This document shows, one piece after another, positions 6,853 through 8,218 of a DNA stretch of 8,218 nt. The notes below the pieces were generated by a model. That model saw only the letters and a program-made list of their open reading frames with translations. It did not search any database and was not told the origin of the DNA. Made by a program: the position numbers and the translations under genes. The stretch spans positions 1-8,218 of the forward strand of contig JAPLSK010000359.1 of the NCBI GenBank assembly GCA_026398675.1. Direction: 5' to 3'. Origin of the DNA: a bacterium. GTDB lineage: Bacteria; RBG-13-66-14. Numbering within the stretch: the first letter of the stretch is position 1; the number at the start of each line of letters is the position of its first letter.

Positions 6853-6858
6853 CCGACG

Positions 6859-7713
6859 TTGAAGAGAGCAGTTTTGTTCCTCCTCCTCCTCGCCGTCGCC
6901 CTGCCGATGGCCGCGGCGGCCGACACCACCGGGGACGAGAGCCCCTCCTGGACCGAGACCCAGACCGCCGACTTCAGCCTCCTCGGCATCCTGGTGGCCA
7001 TCGTCATGGGCCTCTTCACCTTCATCACCCCCTGCGTGCTGCCGGTAGTGCCCGCCTTCATCTCCTACATGAGCGGCCTGTCGCTGGGCCAGATAACCGG
7101 CAAGGAGCTGGAGGCGCTGCCCGCGGACGAGAAGCGGGAGCTGAAGCGGATGAACCGGCGCAAGATGGTCAAGAACGCCCTTTTCTTCGCCATCGGGGTC
7201 ATCATCGTCTACGTGCTCATCGGGGTGGTATTCGGCGTCCTGGGCATCGCCTTCAGCCCCGCGAGCCCGGCGCGTATCTGGGTCTTCCGGGTCCTGGGGG
7301 CCGTGGTGGTCCTCTTCGGCGTGCACATGACCGGCCTGGTGCGCATCCCGTTCCTGGACTTCCTGGGCGGCGGGGGGACCAAGGGCGGCGGCGGGAGCGC
7401 ATGGCAGAGCGTCGTCATGGGCCTCTCCTTTGCCTTCGCCTTTTCCGCCTGCACCATGGGCTTCTTCGGCGGCATCATGGGCATGGCCATGACTAAGAGC
7501 AACATCTTCGGGGCGGTATTCTTGGCGGCGGCTTACGGCCTCGGCCTAGCCATCCCTTTCATCCTCACCGCCCTCGCGGTGGACGCCTTCTTCGGCTTCT
7601 TCAATAGAATCAAGAAGCACATGAAGGTGGTGGAGATAGTCGGGGGATTGTTGTTGATCGCGCTGGGGGTGCTGATGATTCTGGACTTGTTGCAGGCGGT
7701 CCTGGCGTTTTAG
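6859..7713 (+). CDS. CcdA/DsbD-type thiol-disulfide transmembrane protein
   Basis: The protein has 284 residues from TTG at 6859. A signal peptide-like segment (4-20, ending AAAAD) and a short polar stretch precede about six membrane helices (roughly 40-68, 107-131, 139-160, 183-208, 214-240 and 258-283). The first redox motif, FTFITPCVLPVVPAFISYMSG (52-72, Cys59), is the classic CcdA/DsbD signature. The second conserved Cys appears as Cys198 in FAFAFSACTMGFFGG; the TPC motif usual in this family is replaced by SAC. The cytoplasmic loop after helix 1 is long and charged (about 82-104). A Gly-rich linker (GGGGTKGGGGS, 170-180) separates the two halves. CcdA proteins carry reducing equivalents from cytoplasmic thioredoxin to periplasmic partners, for example for cytochrome c maturation. 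No partner thioredoxin-like gene is visible here. It lies 31 bp after tilS and may be read through from it. Confidence 0.88.
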   Translation: MKRAVLFLLLLAVALPMAAAADTTGDESPSWTETQTADFSLLGILVAIVMGLFTFITPCVLPVVPAFISYMSGLSLGQITGKELEALPADEKRELKRMNRRKMVKNALFFAIGVIIVYVLIGVVFGVLGIAFSPASPARIWVFRVLGAVVVLFGVHMTGLVRIPFLDFLGGGGTKGGGGSAWQSVVMGLSFAFAFSACTMGFFGGIMGMAMTKSNIFGAVFLAAAYGLGLAIPFILTALAVDAFFGFFNRIKKHMKVVEIVGGLLLIALGVLMILDLLQAVLAF

Positions 7714-7735
7714 GCGTTCGGCTGTTTGCGTTGAC

Positions 7736-7763
7736 GTAGGGGCGACCCTCTGTGGTCGCCCGC
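7736..7763 (+). repeat. GGGCGACC hairpin repeat after the ccdA-like gene
   Basis: GGGCGACC (7740-7747) and GGTCGCCC (7754-7761) form a perfect 8-bp stem with a CTCTGT loop, 27 bases after the stop. It shares the GTAGGG opening and CGC end with the neighbouring hairpins but has a different stem. No T-run follows. Confidence 0.65.
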
Positions 7764-7776
7764 GAATTGTGATGAC

Positions 7777-7804
7777 GTAGGGCGGGGTTTCCTAACCCCG
7801 CCGC
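7777..7804 (+). repeat. GTAGGGCGGGG hairpin, copy 1
   Basis: The stem is GGCGGGGTT (7781-7789) / AACCCCGCC (7794-7802) with loop TCCT. It is identical over 28 bp to the copy at 7902-7929. Confidence 0.8.
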
Positions 7805-7837
7805 GTTCTACCCCTCACCCTAGCCCGTAAGCGCGCT

Positions 7838-7854
7838 TCCCCCCAGAGGGGGGA
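7838..7854 (+). repeat. C6-AGA-G6 hairpin, copy 1
   Basis: TCCCCCC-AGA-GGGGGGA forms a 7-bp perfect stem inside the array unit. The second copy is at 8017-8035. Confidence 0.7.
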
Positions 7855-7901
7855 GGGGACCGCTTCACATCCCGTCCCGGCCCTTGCTGCGATGCGATGA
7901 T

Positions 7902-7934
7902 GTAGGGCGGGGTTTCCTAACCCCGCCGCTTTTT
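7902..7934 (+). terminator. GTAGGGCGGGG hairpin, copy 2, with T-run
   Basis: The stem GGCGGGGTT / AACCCCGCC (loop TCCT) is followed, after GC, by five T (7930-7934). The shape fits a rho-independent terminator for + strand transcripts leaving the ccdA-like gene. Its place within a repeat array means the role is inferred only. Confidence 0.5.
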
Positions 7935-7967
7935 CAACGGTGGCCCTCACCCCCGGCCATCGTAAAT

Positions 7968-7995
7968 GTAGGGCGGGGACTTTAGTCCCCGCCGC
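7968..7995 (+). repeat. GTAGGGCGGGG hairpin, copy 3 (ACTTTAGT centre)
   Basis: GGCGGGGACT pairs with AGTCCCCGCC around a TT centre. Both arms differ from copy 1 in matching positions, so pairing is kept. The copy at 8152-8179 is identical. Confidence 0.8.
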
Positions 7996-8016
7996 GTTCT
8001 ACCCCTCACCCTAGCC

Positions 8017-8035
8017 CTCCCCCCAGAGGGGGGAG
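8017..8035 (+). repeat. C6-AGA-G6 hairpin, copy 2
   Basis: CTCCCCCC-AGA-GGGGGGAG forms an 8-bp perfect stem, one pair longer than the first copy because the 11-base insertion before it is missing here. Confidence 0.7.
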
Positions 8036-8081
8036 GGGACCGCTTCACATCCCGTCCCGGCCATTGCTGCGATGCGATGAC

Positions 8082-8114
8082 GTAGGGCGGGGATTCCATC
8101 CCCGCCGCGTTTTT
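8082..8114 (+). terminator. GTAGGGCGGGG hairpin, copy 4, with T-rich tail
   Basis: GGCGGGGAT-TCC-ATCCCCGCC (stem of 9, loop of 3) is followed by GCG and TTTTTATTTAT starting at 8110. This is the best terminator-like structure in the window by shape, although it lies about 370 bp past the last stop codon. Confidence 0.5.
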
Positions 8115-8151
8115 ATTTATAAGGAAGCCCTCACCCCCGGCCATCGTAAAT

Positions 8152-8179
8152 GTAGGGCGGGGACTTTAGTCCCCGCCGC
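8152..8179 (+). repeat. GTAGGGCGGGG hairpin, copy 5
   Basis: This 28-bp copy is identical to the one at 7968-7995 and opens the third, incomplete array unit. Confidence 0.8.
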
Positions 8180-8218
8180 GTTCTACCCCTCACCCTAGCC
8201 CGTAAGCGCGCTTCCCCC

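Larger units (their letters stand above)
7714..8218. other. Gene-free, repeat-filled region
   Basis: I see no credible gene in the last 505 bp. The minus-strand open frame at 7947-8144 lies entirely in repeats. The region holds one GGGCGACC hairpin, five copies of the GTAGGGCGGGG hairpin and two copies of a C6/G6 hairpin with a third at the edge. Together these form a composite tandem array that runs off the right end. Confidence 0.8.
7777..8218 (+). repeat. Composite tandem array of 184-191 bp units
   Basis: The units are 7777-7967 (191 bp), 7968-8151 (184 bp) and 8152-8218 (partial). Each holds, in order: a GTAGGGCGGGG hairpin, a CCCCTCACCCTAGCCC segment, a C6-AGA-G6 hairpin, a shared spacer ending GCTGCGATGCGATGA, a second GTAGGGCGGGG hairpin, a variable stretch, and a conserved segment ending GGCCATCGTAAAT. 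Positions 7943-8017 and 8127-8201 are identical over 75 bp. Positions 7839-7912 and 8019-8092 differ at only two sites. The first unit has 11 extra bases (GTAAGCGCGCT, 7827-7837) absent from the second but present again in the partial third. Confidence 0.85.

Noticed and set aside
7947..8144. 65-codon open frame on the minus strand
   Set aside because: It lies wholly within the repeat array and encodes only translated repeat sequence.
7777..8218. Possible CRISPR array
   Set aside because: The hairpin copies are irregularly spaced (66-125 bp) and the intervening sequence is itself repeated. True spacers would be unique and of even length.

Overview
The window is GC-rich, tightly packed bacterial chromosome in which every supported gene lies on the + strand. 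Several genes start with GTG or TTG. An inner-membrane histidine kinase, signal peptides, a likely lipoprotein and a CcdA-type thiol transporter point to a Gram-negative-type envelope. The taxon cannot be fixed from the sequence. The many short extragenic hairpins of the form GTAGGGCGGGG-loop-CCCCGCCGC recall GC-rich uncultured candidate phyla (Coatesbacteria-like), but that is only an impression.

Left part (1-2558). The first gene is cut by the window edge. It holds the last residues of a GGDEF domain, then a Pro/Arg/Glu-rich linker and an NHL-type beta-propeller. A repeat-bearing intergenic region of about 325 bp follows. Next comes a two-gene unit: a TolB/PD40-type propeller lipoprotein, overlapped by 4 bp by a small secreted protein that resembles the YbjN family. 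A hairpin repeat forms the last codons and 3' flank of that small gene.

Centre (2620-6827). This is the most interesting part: a PorY-like membrane histidine kinase directly followed by a PorX-like response regulator (receiver plus PglZ/alkaline-phosphatase-fold domain). In Bacteroidetes the PorX/PorY system controls the type IX secretion system. Here the two genes are side by side, which suggests a cognate pair whose regulator has an enzymatic output and no DNA-binding domain. tilS (tRNA-Ile lysidine synthetase) overlaps the end of the regulator gene by 4 bp, so it is probably co-transcribed and translationally coupled.

Right part (6859-8218). A CcdA/DsbD-type membrane protein has an unusual second cysteine motif. 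It is followed by about 500 bp without a gene, filled with hairpins and a composite tandem array of 184-191 bp units. Two of these hairpins end in T-runs and look like rho-independent terminators. The same hairpin family occurs in inverted orientation near position 1000. No tRNA, rRNA, CRISPR array, insertion sequence or phage gene was seen.
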